The notes: a model not told the origin generated them from the sequence alone. Counted from the first letter of the stretch, positions 14,860 through 23,191 are shown. The stretch is 30,916 bases of DNA from JACQFK01 sp964619955 (GCA_964619955.1 CAZUJF010000056.1:1-30916), one strand, 5' to 3'. Made by a program: numbers and translations.

Positions 14860-16221
14860 ATGACCGAGATCACCCGGCGCAGCTTCATCGGCGGCTCGGC
14901 CTCCCTGCTCGGCCTCGCGGCGCTGCCGCGCTCCGCCGCCGCCCAGGAGGCCCCCCGCGGCGAGCGCCCGCCGAAGCCGCAGGGCCTCAGCGTCCTCAAC
15001 CCCCGCGACCGCGTCCCCCTCAGCCTCCTCATCGACGACTCCACCCCCCTCGTCAACCTCGCCCATTTCTGCATCCCCCAGTTCGCCCACGTCCTGCCCG
15101 ACAAGATGAAGCAGGACTGGCGCAAGCTGCCGCGCGAGATTCCCGACAGCTTCGTCCGCAAATTCGGCGAGTGGTCCCGCGAGCACGGCGTGAAGGGCAA
15201 ATACAGCGTCATCCCCTTCCCCGCCATGGTCGGCTGGATCGACCGCGAACTCCCCGGCTGGACGCACCGGGAACTGCAGGCCTCCCTCGCCCTGCTGAGG
15301 GAGTTCATGGCGAAGGACTGGGACTTCACCCCGGAAATGGTCACCCACACCCGCGTGATCGACCCGAAGACGGGCCGGGCCCTCGAGCCCTATGACGAAA
15401 GCACGATGGAGAACTGGGGCTGGAGCCAGAAACGCTCCGTCGACGAACTCGCCGAGTACCTCGTCTACGCCCTGAGGCCGCTCCAGCGCGCCGGCCTGCC
15501 CTGCGATGGCGTCACGAGCCCCGGCGGCTTCGCCGGCCGCAACCTCCCCAACTACTCGACCGCCGTCTTCCAGGCCGTCCGCGAGGTCTTCAAGTCCGAG
15601 ATCCCCTTCTATCTCAAGAAGGTCCACACCGACGCGCGCAGCACCGCCCCCGAGGTCCTCTGCGCGAAGCGCCTGGACACCCCGGACCCCGAGGTCGTCG
15701 TCAGCATCGTCGGCGCCACGGGCGACTGGTTCGGCGGCTGGGACGGACTCGAGATCGGCCACGTCGACCGCTTCATCAACGAGGACGGCAAGGGCCGCTG
15801 CGCCGAGGTCATCGCCAAGGGCGAGCCCTGCGTCTTCGTCTCCCACTGGCCCGGCTTCTACTGCAACGGCGAAGAGACCGGCTACAAGATCTTCCAGGAG
15901 ACCGTGCGCCGCCTCCACGCGCGCTACGACAATCTCGCCTGGATGAAATTCACCGAACTCGCCCGCTACTGGTCCGCCAAGGAGCTGACCAAGATCAGCC
16001 CGGCCGGCGACGGCTTCGATCTCCAGGCGCCCTTCGCCTGCCCCGCGTTCACCGTCCAGGTCGAAGGAGCCCCCAAGGCCGCGCCCCGCGCGGGCGGGGT
16101 GCCCCTCAAGGAGGTCGCCCAGCGCCGGGCCCTGGAGAGCGGCACCTGGACCCGGACCGCGTCCGGCTGGATCGCCTGCTTCGACCTGCCCAAAGGCGCC
16201 TCCCGTCTGGAGTCCGTGTGA
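14860..16221 (+). CDS. Tat-exported polysaccharide-deacetylase-like protein
   Basis: A 453-residue protein with a clear twin-arginine signal (TRRSFIGGSASLLGLAALP) and cleavage near AAAQE. The mature part begins with LSLLIDDSTPLVNL, whose Asp pair resembles the metal-binding Asp motif of NodB-like deacetylases, and ends with HWPGFYCNGEETGYKIFQE then WMKFTELARYW, a pattern seen in TIM-barrel deacetylase-like proteins. The remaining NodB His motifs are not clearly conserved, so activity is uncertain. Export after folding suggests a bound cofactor or metal. GAGGAG precedes the ATG. The next gene overlaps its stop as GTGA, so both are made together. Confidence 0.7.
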   Translation: MTEITRRSFIGGSASLLGLAALPRSAAAQEAPRGERPPKPQGLSVLNPRDRVPLSLLIDDSTPLVNLAHFCIPQFAHVLPDKMKQDWRKLPREIPDSFVRKFGEWSREHGVKGKYSVIPFPAMVGWIDRELPGWTHRELQASLALLREFMAKDWDFTPEMVTHTRVIDPKTGRALEPYDESTMENWGWSQKRSVDELAEYLVYALRPLQRAGLPCDGVTSPGGFAGRNLPNYSTAVFQAVREVFKSEIPFYLKKVHTDARSTAPEVLCAKRLDTPDPEVVVSIVGATGDWFGGWDGLEIGHVDRFINEDGKGRCAEVIAKGEPCVFVSHWPGFYCNGEETGYKIFQETVRRLHARYDNLAWMKFTELARYWSAKELTKISPAGDGFDLQAPFACPAFTVQVEGAPKAAPRAGGVPLKEVAQRRALESGTWTRTASGWIACFDLPKGASRLESV

Positions 16222-18179
16222 GACGAGCCCTGCTGCTCCTCCTGCTCGCGGGCTGCGCCGACTTCCGCGTGGAGACGCTTGGCACGCCCGGTCAGCCGGA
16301 GTGGGAGGATCTGGCAGGGGCCGCGGGACGCGAGGCGACCTTCGACTTCGAAGCCGCCCCCAACGCCGGGGAACACACGGCGCTCGTCTGGCAGGACAAC
16401 GTCCGGCACATCTGGAATCTCCAGCTCAACGGCAAGCCGCTCGGCCGCCTGCAGCAATACGAATTCCCCGTGCTCAGCGCCTTTCCCATCGCGCCCGGCG
16501 CGCTGACGCAGGGCCGCAACGTCGTCTCCGTGCGGCCCCCCAAGGACAAGGACGACATCCGCGTCGGCCTCGTCCGCGTGATCCCCAAGCCGCTCCAGGA
16601 CTGGCTGGCGGAATCGAGCCTCGAGATCCGCATCGCGGATTCCGGGCCGGCGCGGATCACGATCGTCGACGAGGCCAGCGAGGCGTTGATGCCCGTGGCG
16701 GCGCTTCCCGGCCAGAGACTCGCCGTCCGGACGGGCTGCGTCTACACGGCGGACGGCCTCGCGAGGCTCACGCTGCCGGCGGGCCGCTACCGCGTCAGCG
16801 CGGGCCGCGGCTTCGAGTATTCGATCGCTCAAAGCTCGGTGACGCTGGAGGCGGGCGCCTCGCGCACGCTGGATCTCGACGTGCGGCGCGAAGTGGAGAC
16901 GTCCGGCCTCGTCGCCTGCGACACGCATCTCCACACGGTGCAGTTCAGCGGCCACGGCGACGCGACGGCCGTCGAACGTGCGATCACGCTGGCCGGCGAG
17001 GGCATCGAGCTCGCAGTCTGCACCGAGCACAACCAGCACGCGAGTTATGTCGACGCGGTCCGCGCCGCCGGCGTGGACTCGCGCCTCACCGTCGTGCCTG
17101 GCAACGAGGTCACCACGCCGAAGGGCCACTTCAACGTCTTCCCCGTGGCGCCGGGGGCGCCGGTCCCGGATTCCAAGCTCACGGACTGGCCGCGCTTGAT
17201 GGACGTGCTGCGCGGCACGCCCGGGGTCCGGGTCGTCATCCTGAATCATCCCCGCAACAAACACTCGGACTTCATCCCCTTCGCCCCCGAGCACTACGAC
17301 GCGCTCACGGGGGAGAACCGCCGGGGCTTTCCCTTCACGTTCGACGCGATGGAACTCGTGAATTCCAGCGCGCTGCGGACGGACGACCTCCTCGTCTTCC
17401 GGGACTGGCTGGCGCTGCTCAACGCCGGCACGCGCGTTGCGGGCGTCGGCTCCAGCGACTGCCACGAGGTGAACCGCTACATCGTCGGCCAGGGGCGGAC
17501 CTACGTCGAGGTCCCGGACGGCGACCCCTCGCGCATCGACGTCGAGGCCGCCTGCGCCGCGATCCGCCAGGGCCGCTCGTCGGTGAGCCTCGGCCTGCTG
17601 ACGCGGCTCCGGGTGGAGGGGTCCGGCTCGGGGTCCCAGATCCAGGCGAAGGCTCCCGAGCTGGCGGTGGAAGTCACGGTGTCGGGCCCCTCCTGGACCC
17701 GCGCCGACTGGGCGGGGCTCTACGTGAACGGACGGCTCGTTCACGAGGTCTCGATCGGCGGCTCCGGCAAGGCCGGCGGCGAGAAGGCGCGGCTCTTGTG
17801 GCGGATTCCCCGTCCGCCGAACGACGCCCACGTGGTGGCGGTCGCGAGCGGCCCGGGTGTGCGCGATCTGCACTGGCCGCTCTCGCGTCCGTATCAGCCC
17901 GAGTCGCCGGCGTGGGCGCCGATCGTGCTGGGCATCGCGAATCCCGTCTGGATCGACGCGGACGGCGACGGCCAGTGGACCTCGCCGCGCGCGCTGGGGG
18001 CGGAGCTGGTGGGCCGTTACGGCGCGGACCTCAAGGGCTTGATCGCCGCGCTCGGCCGGTTCGACGAGGCCGTGGCGGTTCAGGCGGCCGCGTTGCTGCG
18101 CGAGCAGGGCCGGAGCCCCGGCGCCAAGCTGCTCGAAGGCGCCGCCGAGGCGGTGCGCCGCGGCTTCGCGGCCCGCTGA
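16218..18179 (+). CDS. PHP-domain lipoprotein, CehA/McbA family metallohydrolase
   Basis: A 653-residue lipoprotein starting at a GTG that overlaps the previous stop. The signal peptide ends in lipobox LLAGC (Cys13). An N-terminal beta-sandwich region (to ~225) precedes the PHP hydrolase domain with CDTHLHTVQF (Asp235, His237, His239), CTEHNQH (Glu270, His271), GNEVTTPKGHFN (Glu297, His304), LNHPRN and GSSDCHE. These are the metal ligands of CehA/McbA-type hydrolases, which split phosphate, ester or carbamate bonds. The C-terminal part (~480-653) has an IDADGDGQWTSPR calcium-loop-like motif. It is full length and probably anchored in the periplasm, acting with the Tat-exported partner encoded just before it. 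Confidence 0.88.
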   Translation: MRRALLLLLLAGCADFRVETLGTPGQPEWEDLAGAAGREATFDFEAAPNAGEHTALVWQDNVRHIWNLQLNGKPLGRLQQYEFPVLSAFPIAPGALTQGRNVVSVRPPKDKDDIRVGLVRVIPKPLQDWLAESSLEIRIADSGPARITIVDEASEALMPVAALPGQRLAVRTGCVYTADGLARLTLPAGRYRVSAGRGFEYSIAQSSVTLEAGASRTLDLDVRREVETSGLVACDTHLHTVQFSGHGDATAVERAITLAGEGIELAVCTEHNQHASYVDAVRAAGVDSRLTVVPGNEVTTPKGHFNVFPVAPGAPVPDSKLTDWPRLMDVLRGTPGVRVVILNHPRNKHSDFIPFAPEHYDALTGENRRGFPFTFDAMELVNSSALRTDDLLVFRDWLALLNAGTRVAGVGSSDCHEVNRYIVGQGRTYVEVPDGDPSRIDVEAACAAIRQGRSSVSLGLLTRLRVEGSGSGSQIQAKAPELAVEVTVSGPSWTRADWAGLYVNGRLVHEVSIGGSGKAGGEKARLLWRIPRPPNDAHVVAVASGPGVRDLHWPLSRPYQPESPAWAPIVLGIANPVWIDADGDGQWTSPRALGAELVGRYGADLKGLIAALGRFDEAVAVQAAALLREQGRSPGAKLLEGAAEAVRRGFAAR

Positions 18180-18182
18180 ACC

Positions 18183-18251
18183 CTGGGATACGACCCGCCC
18201 CCGCCGCGCGGAGGCGCGAAATCGGCGGAGGCGGGGCCGTGTCTATCCCAG
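18183..18251. terminator. Long two-way hairpin between convergent genes
   Basis: CTGGGATA (18183-18190) pairs exactly with TATCCCAG (18244-18251), continued inward by ACCCGCCcCCGCC against GGCGGaGGCGGG. The hairpin lies between convergent genes and overlaps the last codons of the minus-strand one. There is no T-run; it probably acts as a transcription or mRNA-end barrier for both sides. Confidence 0.6.
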
Positions 18252-18650
18252 GATATGGAGCTTCTCGCCCCGCAGATCCACGAGGAAGACCTTGCGGGGA
18301 TTCTTGGCGGGGCCGCGCAGGACGTTGCCGTCGAGCGTGTAACGGCAGCCCTGACCGAGGCAGTCCAGATGCCCCTCGGCGTGCCGATAGATGAGCTCCG
18401 AGTGGCAATAGTCGCACTTCAGCGACGTGCCGCCGAAGCCGATCTTGGTGCGCCAGATGAGGACGGGGTCCGGGGAGCCCGGGACCACGACCTTGACCTG
18501 GCTGCCGACCTCGGCGAGCTGGGGGGGCAGCATGAGGGTGCGGTCCGCGGCGGCCTCGACCAGGGGCGCGTCGTTGGACACGCAGCCGAGCGCGGGAAGG
18601 ACGGCGCCGGCGGCGGCGCCGAGCAGGAACGTGCGACGGGACAGGGTCAT
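18243..18650 (-). CDS. Tat lipoprotein with Rieske-like fold but Cys4-type site
   Basis: A 135-residue protein with twin-arginine signal SRRTFLLGAAAGAVLPALGC, which also carries a lipobox (Cys23). The C-terminal half aligns without gaps to Rieske proteins (SLKCDYCHSEL, then GHLDCLGQGCRYTLDGNVL then RGPA). The two cluster Cys are kept, but the two His ligands are replaced (Tyr and Gln) and two other Cys appear, giving C-x2-C-x14-C-x4-C. It may hold a [2Fe-2S] or rubredoxin/zinc-like centre with all-Cys ligands, or have lost the cluster. Tat export fits a cofactor inserted before export. The ATG at 18650 has GGAG upstream and places the twin-Arg signal correctly. Monocistronic. Confidence 0.75.
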   Translation of the reverse strand: MTLSRRTFLLGAAAGAVLPALGCVSNDAPLVEAAADRTLMLPPQLAEVGSQVKVVVPGSPDPVLIWRTKIGFGGTSLKCDYCHSELIYRHAEGHLDCLGQGCRYTLDGNVLRGPAKNPRKVFLVDLRGEKLHILG

Positions 18651-18783
18651 CGATTTCTCCTCTCTCTCCAAGACATCCACCTCGGGCCGGGCTGTGCACC
18701 CGGCTCGTGGGGAAAAGTGTACCCCGCCTTGTGCGGGACCGGAAGGGCAAATCGCATACTGGCTGCCAGCCCCCGTTTTTCGC

Positions 18784-18789
18784 TATACT
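18784..18789 (+). promoter_or_regulatory. -10 element of the tRNA-Lys promoter
   Basis: TATACT lies 12 bases before the tRNA. No convincing -35 is visible at the right distance. Confidence 0.45.
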
Positions 18790-18801
18790 GCGCCGCGTTG
18801 G

Positions 18802-18876
18802 GGGGGCGTAGCTCAGCGGTAGAGCAGCGGCTTTTTAAGCCGTGGGCCGTGGGTTCAATCCCCACCGCCCTCACCA
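18802..18876 (+). tRNA. tRNA-Lys (TTT)
   Basis: Complete cloverleaf. Acceptor GGGGGCG pairs with CGCCCTC (one G-T pair), the D arm is GCTC-AGCGGTA-GAGC, the anticodon loop TTTTTAA gives TTT, and the T arm contains GGTTCAATCCC. The discriminator is A and the CCA is encoded (18874-18876). Confidence 0.95.
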
Positions 18877-18881
18877 GCCTT

Positions 18882-19212
18882 CGCTCATCGAGGCGAAGCC
18901 CAGATAGAGCGAAAGCTGCCCACCGGCTTGTCCACCGAAGCTCCATTCCCAAGGAGGAGCGAAGGTGGAAGCGCCAGTCCCAAAGATGCGCGCAGGAGGG
19001 CCATCCCGGGGGAGCTGCGGCTGGCAGGCCATCCTCTCGCTCATCGAGGCGAAGCCGAGATCGAGCGAAGGCTGCCCACCGGCTTGTCCACCGAAGCTCC
19101 ATTCCCAAGGAGGAGCGATGGTGGAAGCGCCAGTCCCAAAAATGTGCATAGGTGGGCCATCCGGGGGAGCTACGGCTGGCAGGCCATCCTTACGCTCATC
19201 GAGGCGAAGCCG
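18882..19212. repeat. Tandem repeat, 156 + 155 bp and a partial third unit
   Basis: The sequence CGCTCATCGAGGCGAAGCC starts units at 18882, 19038 and 19193. The first two units are near-identical over their full length; only the first ~20 bases of the third remain. Each unit contains a hairpin-forming segment (tccaccgaagctcc ... ggagcgaaggtgga, or gatggtgga in unit two). It begins six bases after tRNA-Lys and fills the space to yaeQ. The minus strand is open through parts of it and yields a repeated peptide (FGTGAST-APPWEW), but the period of the second unit is not a multiple of three and there is no ribosome site, so coding is unlikely. Confidence 0.85.
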
Positions 19213-19227
19213 GACCTCCCTGCCAGG

Positions 19228-19782
19228 TCAGGGGACGGAGCCCGTGAGCGCGTGCCTCGTCAGCTCGCCCGAGACGGTTTGGGCGCCGACGGTGACGTAG
19301 AGCATGCCGTCGCTGCGCAGCAGGGTCCAGCGCGCGTTGCGGTCGGTGATCTCGCCGAGCTGCTCCAGAAACTTCGGCTTGAGCGCGTAGACTTCAATCT
19401 GGTCGGCCTTGTGGATCTCGCGCGTCCCGGCCTCCCTGATCAGCAGCCTGGGATCGTGCTGCGTGAAGACGACGACCCGCGGGCTGGCCTTCGCGGCCTT
19501 GTGCAGGCGGTCGGCCGAAGGCGTGCCGATCTCGACCCAGACGCGCAGGTTGCCCTGCAGATCGCGCACGCTCAGGGGCGCCTCCTCCGTCGACGAGAGG
19601 CCGCCCTTCGAGAAGGCGATGCCCTCCTCGTAAAGCAGCGCGTAGGCGAGCGTCCGGGTCAGGAGGTAGGGCAGCGTCTCGGACGGATGCCGGGCGAGCC
19701 GGAGGTCGAGCGGTTCGTACACGCCGCGGTCGACGTCGGAAAGCTCGATCTGCAGGTGATACAGCGTCGCCCCGACCGCCAT
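19228..19782 (-). CDS. yaeQ: YaeQ family protein
   Basis: A 184-residue cytoplasmic protein that matches YaeQ in length (about 181 in E. coli) and in its landmarks: YHLQIELSDVDRGVYEPLDL at the N-terminus, HPSETLPYLLTRTLAYALLY, GIAFSKGGLSSTEEAPLSVR and RVWVEIGTPSADRLHKA. The fold is a PD-(D/E)XK nuclease-like domain; a proposed role in transcription elongation by suppression of rfaH mutants has been questioned, so its function is unsettled. AGGAGA lies upstream of the ATG. It is followed only by the tandem repeat. Confidence 0.93.
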   Translation of the reverse strand: MAVGATLYHLQIELSDVDRGVYEPLDLRLARHPSETLPYLLTRTLAYALLYEEGIAFSKGGLSSTEEAPLSVRDLQGNLRVWVEIGTPSADRLHKAAKASPRVVVFTQHDPRLLIREAGTREIHKADQIEVYALKPKFLEQLGEITDRNARWTLLRSDGMLYVTVGAQTVSGELTRHALTGSVP

Positions 19783-19902
19783 GATGAGGTCTCCTGTCCC
19801 GTCAGCCCTGGACCCATCCGTTGCGGAGCCATCCTTGGCCGCCTTGAGGACCGATTCCGGGGGACATAGCGGAAACGAGAATGAGTATTGGAATAGTACG
19901 GA

Positions 19903-20310
19903 CTACCCCACCACCGGACGATCCACGATCAGAACCTTGAAGTGCTTGTCGAACGAAGCCACTCGCTCCACATCGAGCCTGTGGATGAGTGCTGCCGACG
20001 TGGCGTCCGCCGCGCTGATCTTATGCTCTTCGTAGCGCTTGAGGATCCGCAGGCCTTCCTGCCAGTCCGCTTTCTCGACGGCAAGCAGCTGTCCGATCTT
20101 CCCGGCCAGGAAGTCTTCCCCGAACTCGGCGGCCGTCTTGGAGCCCAGTTCGCGCCGAAGCAGGGTTACCGTCTCCGACAGAACCTGATCACTCGAAAGC
20201 AAGGGGTAGGTCTTGTGCTCTTCGATCACCTTTCGGGCGCGGGCGTGGAGGGGATCCGCCGCGTCCAAGAGAGCCAGCCACACGCCCGTGTCGACGTAGA
20301 GGCCCCGCAT
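19903..20310 (-). CDS. vapC: VapC-type PIN-domain toxin
   Basis: A 135-residue PIN-domain ribonuclease. The four acidic residues of the metal site are present: Asp7 (YVDTGVWLAL), Glu46 (SETVTLLRRE), Asp102 (ISAADATSAAL) and Asp121 (VASFDKHF). It lies three bases after the antitoxin-like gene, as in vapBC operons. VapC toxins usually cut tRNA or rRNA and are blocked by the partner antitoxin. No sign of damage, unlike the ParE remnant at the left end. Confidence 0.88.
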   Translation of the reverse strand: MRGLYVDTGVWLALLDAADPLHARARKVIEEHKTYPLLSSDQVLSETVTLLRRELGSKTAAEFGEDFLAGKIGQLLAVEKADWQEGLRILKRYEEHKISAADATSAALIHRLDVERVASFDKHFKVLIVDRPVVG

Positions 20311-20313
20311 CGG

Positions 20314-20553
20314 CTACCGTTCGTAGAGGTGTTCGTCGTGGCTCTCGGCGACGCCACGGCCGCTCCCGCGACCGACGCCCGTCCACGTCCGAAGAAGGTG
20401 CTCCGCGCGCTCCGTCACCGCGGCGGCCCCGTCTTGCTCCCCGGAGGGCAACACGGTGACCTCGACCTCCTCCCCCGCCTGTCCGTGAAAGCTCTCGGGA
20501 AGCGGCAGATGGCCGTCGGGCAGGATTCTCGCCTTGTAATGGAAGGGAGTCAT
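20314..20553 (-). CDS. vapB: VapB-type antitoxin
   Basis: A 79-residue protein. The N-terminal half, MTPFHYKARILPDGHLPLPE then GEEVEVTVLP, resembles an AbrB/SpoVT or MazE-like swapped-hairpin DNA-binding domain; the tail is charged and probably disordered, to wrap the toxin. It sits immediately upstream of the PIN toxin gene. The family assignment rests mostly on position and on the N-terminal pattern. Confidence 0.72.
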   Translation of the reverse strand: MTPFHYKARILPDGHLPLPESFHGQAGEEVEVTVLPSGEQDGAAAVTERAEHLLRTWTGVGRGSGRGVAESHDEHLYER

Positions 20554-20684
20554 GGCCTAACCTTTCACTTCATCCACCAGTCTAGCCCCTGGCTCATGGG
20601 AAGGCAATCGCGGTCCCGCGAACCATCCGTTCCCGGCCCAGAGGGACCCACCCTGTCCGCTGTAGACCGCCTCGAAAGCCTGCT

Positions 20685-21176
20685 CTAACACGCCTGCCCT
20701 GAGGATTCTTGAATAAGCGTCCAAGTCTTGGTACGGGCCCGCGATAATTTCCAAAGGATTGCAAATACGCAGCCTATCAGCGTCACCCCGAACACCATCA
20801 TTGAAATGCCGTGGTCTCTCAGGTCGCGAAGTACGGGCAATTCCCCCGGCAGCCGGGAACGCGAGGGGTCGAGCGGGTCCACGACGATGTCGATGTGCTG
20901 CTTCTCGCTGGGGTTCATCTCCAAGCCCCATTCCCAAGGCACCTGCCGGCATTCGCGGTACTCGCGCCCTCCGAATTCATAAGAGTAGGCGGTGAAGCAG
21001 TCGACGCGCTTCCCATTAGCACGATCCTCGATGCGCTCGACACGCCCTCTGACACTCTTGCCGTGCTCAATCAATCCAACCGCATCCAGGTAAACCTTCC
21101 ATTCACGGTGACCATGCAGCATCGCGGCGGCAGCCATGCTCAGCAGCAATAAAAGCACCCCCATTCGAGGTATCAT
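20685..21176 (-). CDS. DUF3592-like membrane protein
   Basis: A 163-residue protein with an N-terminal membrane helix (MGVLLLLLSMAAAAML), a soluble part with VRGRVERIEDRANG, TAYSYEFGGREYRECRQVP and HIDIVVDPLDPSRSRLPGE, and a second helix near the C-terminus (GISMMVFGVTLIGCVFAILW). Two helices around a small beta domain with Y-F-x-G-x-x-Y is the DUF3592 pattern. The ATG at 21176 with GAGG six bases ahead is preferred over the longer frame to 21203. Function unknown. It stands alone. Confidence 0.7.
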   Translation of the reverse strand: MIPRMGVLLLLLSMAAAAMLHGHREWKVYLDAVGLIEHGKSVRGRVERIEDRANGKRVDCFTAYSYEFGGREYRECRQVPWEWGLEMNPSEKQHIDIVVDPLDPSRSRLPGELPVLRDLRDHGISMMVFGVTLIGCVFAILWKLSRARTKTWTLIQESSGQAC

Positions 21177-21295
21177 GACAACCCTCAGACGGATGGAACC
21201 CACGCCCCGTTACCGGAACATTGCATGATTTCACAACCCAGCGTGGAGTAGTTTCCAGGAGGAGACCACTTCCCAAGACAAAAGGCTCCTGGGTG

Positions 21296-22015
21296 TCACG
21301 GCGCCGCCCAGCCGGGGGCCTGGTCCGGACCCGGACGGCCTCGCAGCAGTTCGTGCGGCTGGTACTTCGCCTTGTAGGCGAGCGAAGGACAGCCCTGGAC
21401 GCGGTAGCCCAGGTAGACGTGTCTGAGGCCGAGCTCCAGGGCGCGCTCGACGGACCAGACGACGTTCGCCACGCCCGGGGACAGCTTCGCGATCGCGGGA
21501 TCGTAGAAGCAGTAGACCGCGCTGATCGCGTCCGGCGTCTGGTCGTGCAGCCCCACGAGCACGGGGCGGTCCCCGTCGTAGGCGACGAGCTCCCGGGCAT
21601 AGGGCGCCGGGAACGCGAACTGAAGGGCGTACTCGCGGAGATCCATCGGCGACGGATCCCAGTCCCGCTTTTCCTCCCGCGCCCGGTGCCAGCGCCGGTA
21701 GAGGTCGAGCTTCGCGCGCGAGGCGGTCGCGGGACCCGAGACCAGGCGGAACCGCGAGAGCGCCTTCCGCGCGCGGCGCTGGCTTTCGGTCGGCCTGAAC
21801 GAGGCCGCTGGGATCCGCAGCGAGACGCATTCGCCGCAGGGCTCGCAGGCCGGCCGGAAGAAGAAGGGCCCGAAGCGCCGCCAGCCGCGCGAGAGCAGCG
21901 CCTCCCACTCCGCGCCGCTCACGTCCTGCAGCACCCGGTTATCGAACAAGGCCTCCTGGTCCGGCAGGTAGGAGCAGACCCTCGGCGGGCCCAGCGTGCG
22001 GTCGAGTTCGAGCAT
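21296..22015 (-). CDS. bpt: Aspartate/glutamate leucyltransferase (Bpt)
   Basis: A 239-residue cytoplasmic N-end-rule aminoacyl-transferase, close to the family length. Conserved blocks are FRPACEPCGECVSLRIP (Cys-rich N-domain, ~53-69), YRRWHRAR, ELVAYDGDRPVLVG and SAVYCFYDPAIAKLSPGV, then HVYLGYRVQGCPSLAYKAKY-type acyltransferase residues. It attaches leucine to proteins with N-terminal Asp or Glu so that ClpS/ClpAP degrade them. Single gene, with no ClpS nearby. An arginyl-transferase (Ate) is the only real alternative, and this bacterial sub-type is Bpt. Confidence 0.92.
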   Translation of the reverse strand: MLELDRTLGPPRVCSYLPDQEALFDNRVLQDVSGAEWEALLSRGWRRFGPFFFRPACEPCGECVSLRIPAASFRPTESQRRARKALSRFRLVSGPATASRAKLDLYRRWHRAREEKRDWDPSPMDLREYALQFAFPAPYARELVAYDGDRPVLVGLHDQTPDAISAVYCFYDPAIAKLSPGVANVVWSVERALELGLRHVYLGYRVQGCPSLAYKAKYQPHELLRGRPGPDQAPGWAAP

Positions 22016-22072
22016 GGCGTCCCGCGCGATTCTACCACGCAGGCCCGTCTGGCTTCGCCTGCCGGACCGCCC

Positions 22073-23191
22073 CTACTTCCCCGCCAGCAGCGACGTGATG
22101 AGCTCCTTCAGCTTCGAATCGGAGCTCGCGGCCAGGACCCGGCGCAGCGCCGGCTCGGCGAAGCGGCCGCGCTGCTGGAGCTCCAGTTTGGCCGCCGCGT
22201 CCGGGAGACGCCGCGCGAGCTTCGTCACCCGCTCCTCCTCCTCCGGCGTGATCAGCTCCGCCCGGCCCACCAGCACCCGCACCAGCTCGGCGGGCTTCGG
22301 ATCCAGCGTCAGCGGGAGGATCTCGTCCGTCGCGCGCCGCGGGACCCTGTAGAAGATCCGGACCCCTTCCTCGAACCAGCTGTCCTTCCAGGTCTTGACC
22401 ATCGCGCGCGCCTCCTTCTCGTAGAGGCCCTCCGCGACCAGCGCCGCTTCCAGCTCCCGCATCAGCTCGTCGAGATTTCGGTTGAGCTTCGGGCGCTCCA
22501 CCGTCGTGCGCTCGCTGACCCGGCCCAGCGCCGTCCAGCCCATCCGGCCGCCCTTGTTCTCGAAGAGGATCGCCGACGTCAGCGCGTCCGGTCCCTTCCG
22601 CTGCACCGTCACGCGGCGGCCGTCCAGCGTCGCCGACAGCGGCAGGTCGAAGGTCCCCACGCCGCGGTAGAAGAGGAACTTCTCGTACTGGTATTCCGGC
22701 TCCTTGTCCGCCCCGCGCGTCCAGACCCGCAGCGGCGCCGCATCCGTCTCGCGCGCCGGATAATAATGGCTCTCCCCCGGCTCGCGCGGGAAGGGCTCCT
22801 TCTGGTCCGGGATCACCCGGAACTTCCCCCAGTTGATCCCCCGCCACGCCTCGCACGCGAAGGGATACCACTCCGTGATCTGCCCCTTGGGGAAGTCCAC
22901 CTTCGCGCTGACCACCGTCTCCTTGTCCGCATAGAAATAGAGCACCGGCGTTTCCATCCGCACCCGGGAGACAAGGGTTCCTTTCGCGCCGCCCCCGGCC
23001 TGGCCCCGGCCCGTGCCCGCCCGGTAGACGAACTTCGGGAGATCGTCCTTTCCGGACAGCGGGCGCCAGTCGAGCATGACGCCGTCCGAGCCCGACACCG
23101 ACGTGAACGTGCCCCATTCATGGACGACGAGGCGGGAGGGATCATCGCCGGCTCCCAGCAGCACGAGCGCCAGCAGCAGGGATTTCTTCAT
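22073..23191 (-). CDS. Secreted hypothetical protein
   Basis: A 372-residue protein with signal peptide MKKSLLLALVLLGAG. The mature N-terminus reads LVVHEWGTFTSVSGSDG, a striking block that I associate with uncharacterised secreted proteins of Planctomycetota and related phyla. A beta-rich region follows (METPVLYFYADKETVVSAK, GQITEWYPFACEAW, YPARETDA), then a helical C-terminal part (~240-372, ELMRELEAALVAEGLYEKEA, PEEEERVTKLARRL) resembling a repeat or scaffold domain. The start at 23191 is supported by GGGAGG upstream. It is divergent from the GH-like gene at 23282, so the 90 bases between them should hold two promoters. Function unknown. Confidence 0.75.
   Translation of the reverse strand: MKKSLLLALVLLGAGDDPSRLVVHEWGTFTSVSGSDGVMLDWRPLSGKDDLPKFVYRAGTGRGQAGGGAKGTLVSRVRMETPVLYFYADKETVVSAKVDFPKGQITEWYPFACEAWRGINWGKFRVIPDQKEPFPREPGESHYYPARETDAAPLRVWTRGADKEPEYQYEKFLFYRGVGTFDLPLSATLDGRRVTVQRKGPDALTSAILFENKGGRMGWTALGRVSERTTVERPKLNRNLDELMRELEAALVAEGLYEKEARAMVKTWKDSWFEEGVRIFYRVPRRATDEILPLTLDPKPAELVRVLVGRAELITPEEEERVTKLARRLPDAAAKLELQQRGRFAEPALRRVLAASSDSKLKELITSLLAGK

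Noticed and set aside
13501..15918. An 805-codon open frame on the minus strand across the methyltransferase and Tat protein genes
   Set aside because: It is antisense to two genes with clear motifs; the strong third-position C bias removes stops on the other strand, and the translation is Gly/Ala/Glu/Val-rich with no motif.
18871..19149. A 92-codon frame across the tandem repeats with a repeated peptide
   Set aside because: The second repeat period is not a multiple of three, there is no ribosome site, and the frame reads into the tRNA end.
18882..19212. Possible CRISPR array
   Set aside because: Units are 155-156 bp and almost wholly identical, with no short repeat plus variable spacer pattern and no cas genes.
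19228..22015. Possible anti-phage defence island around YaeQ, VapBC and the DUF3592-like gene
   Set aside because: Only a generic toxin-antitoxin pair is present; no helicase, nuclease, reverse transcriptase or sensor protein accompanies it.
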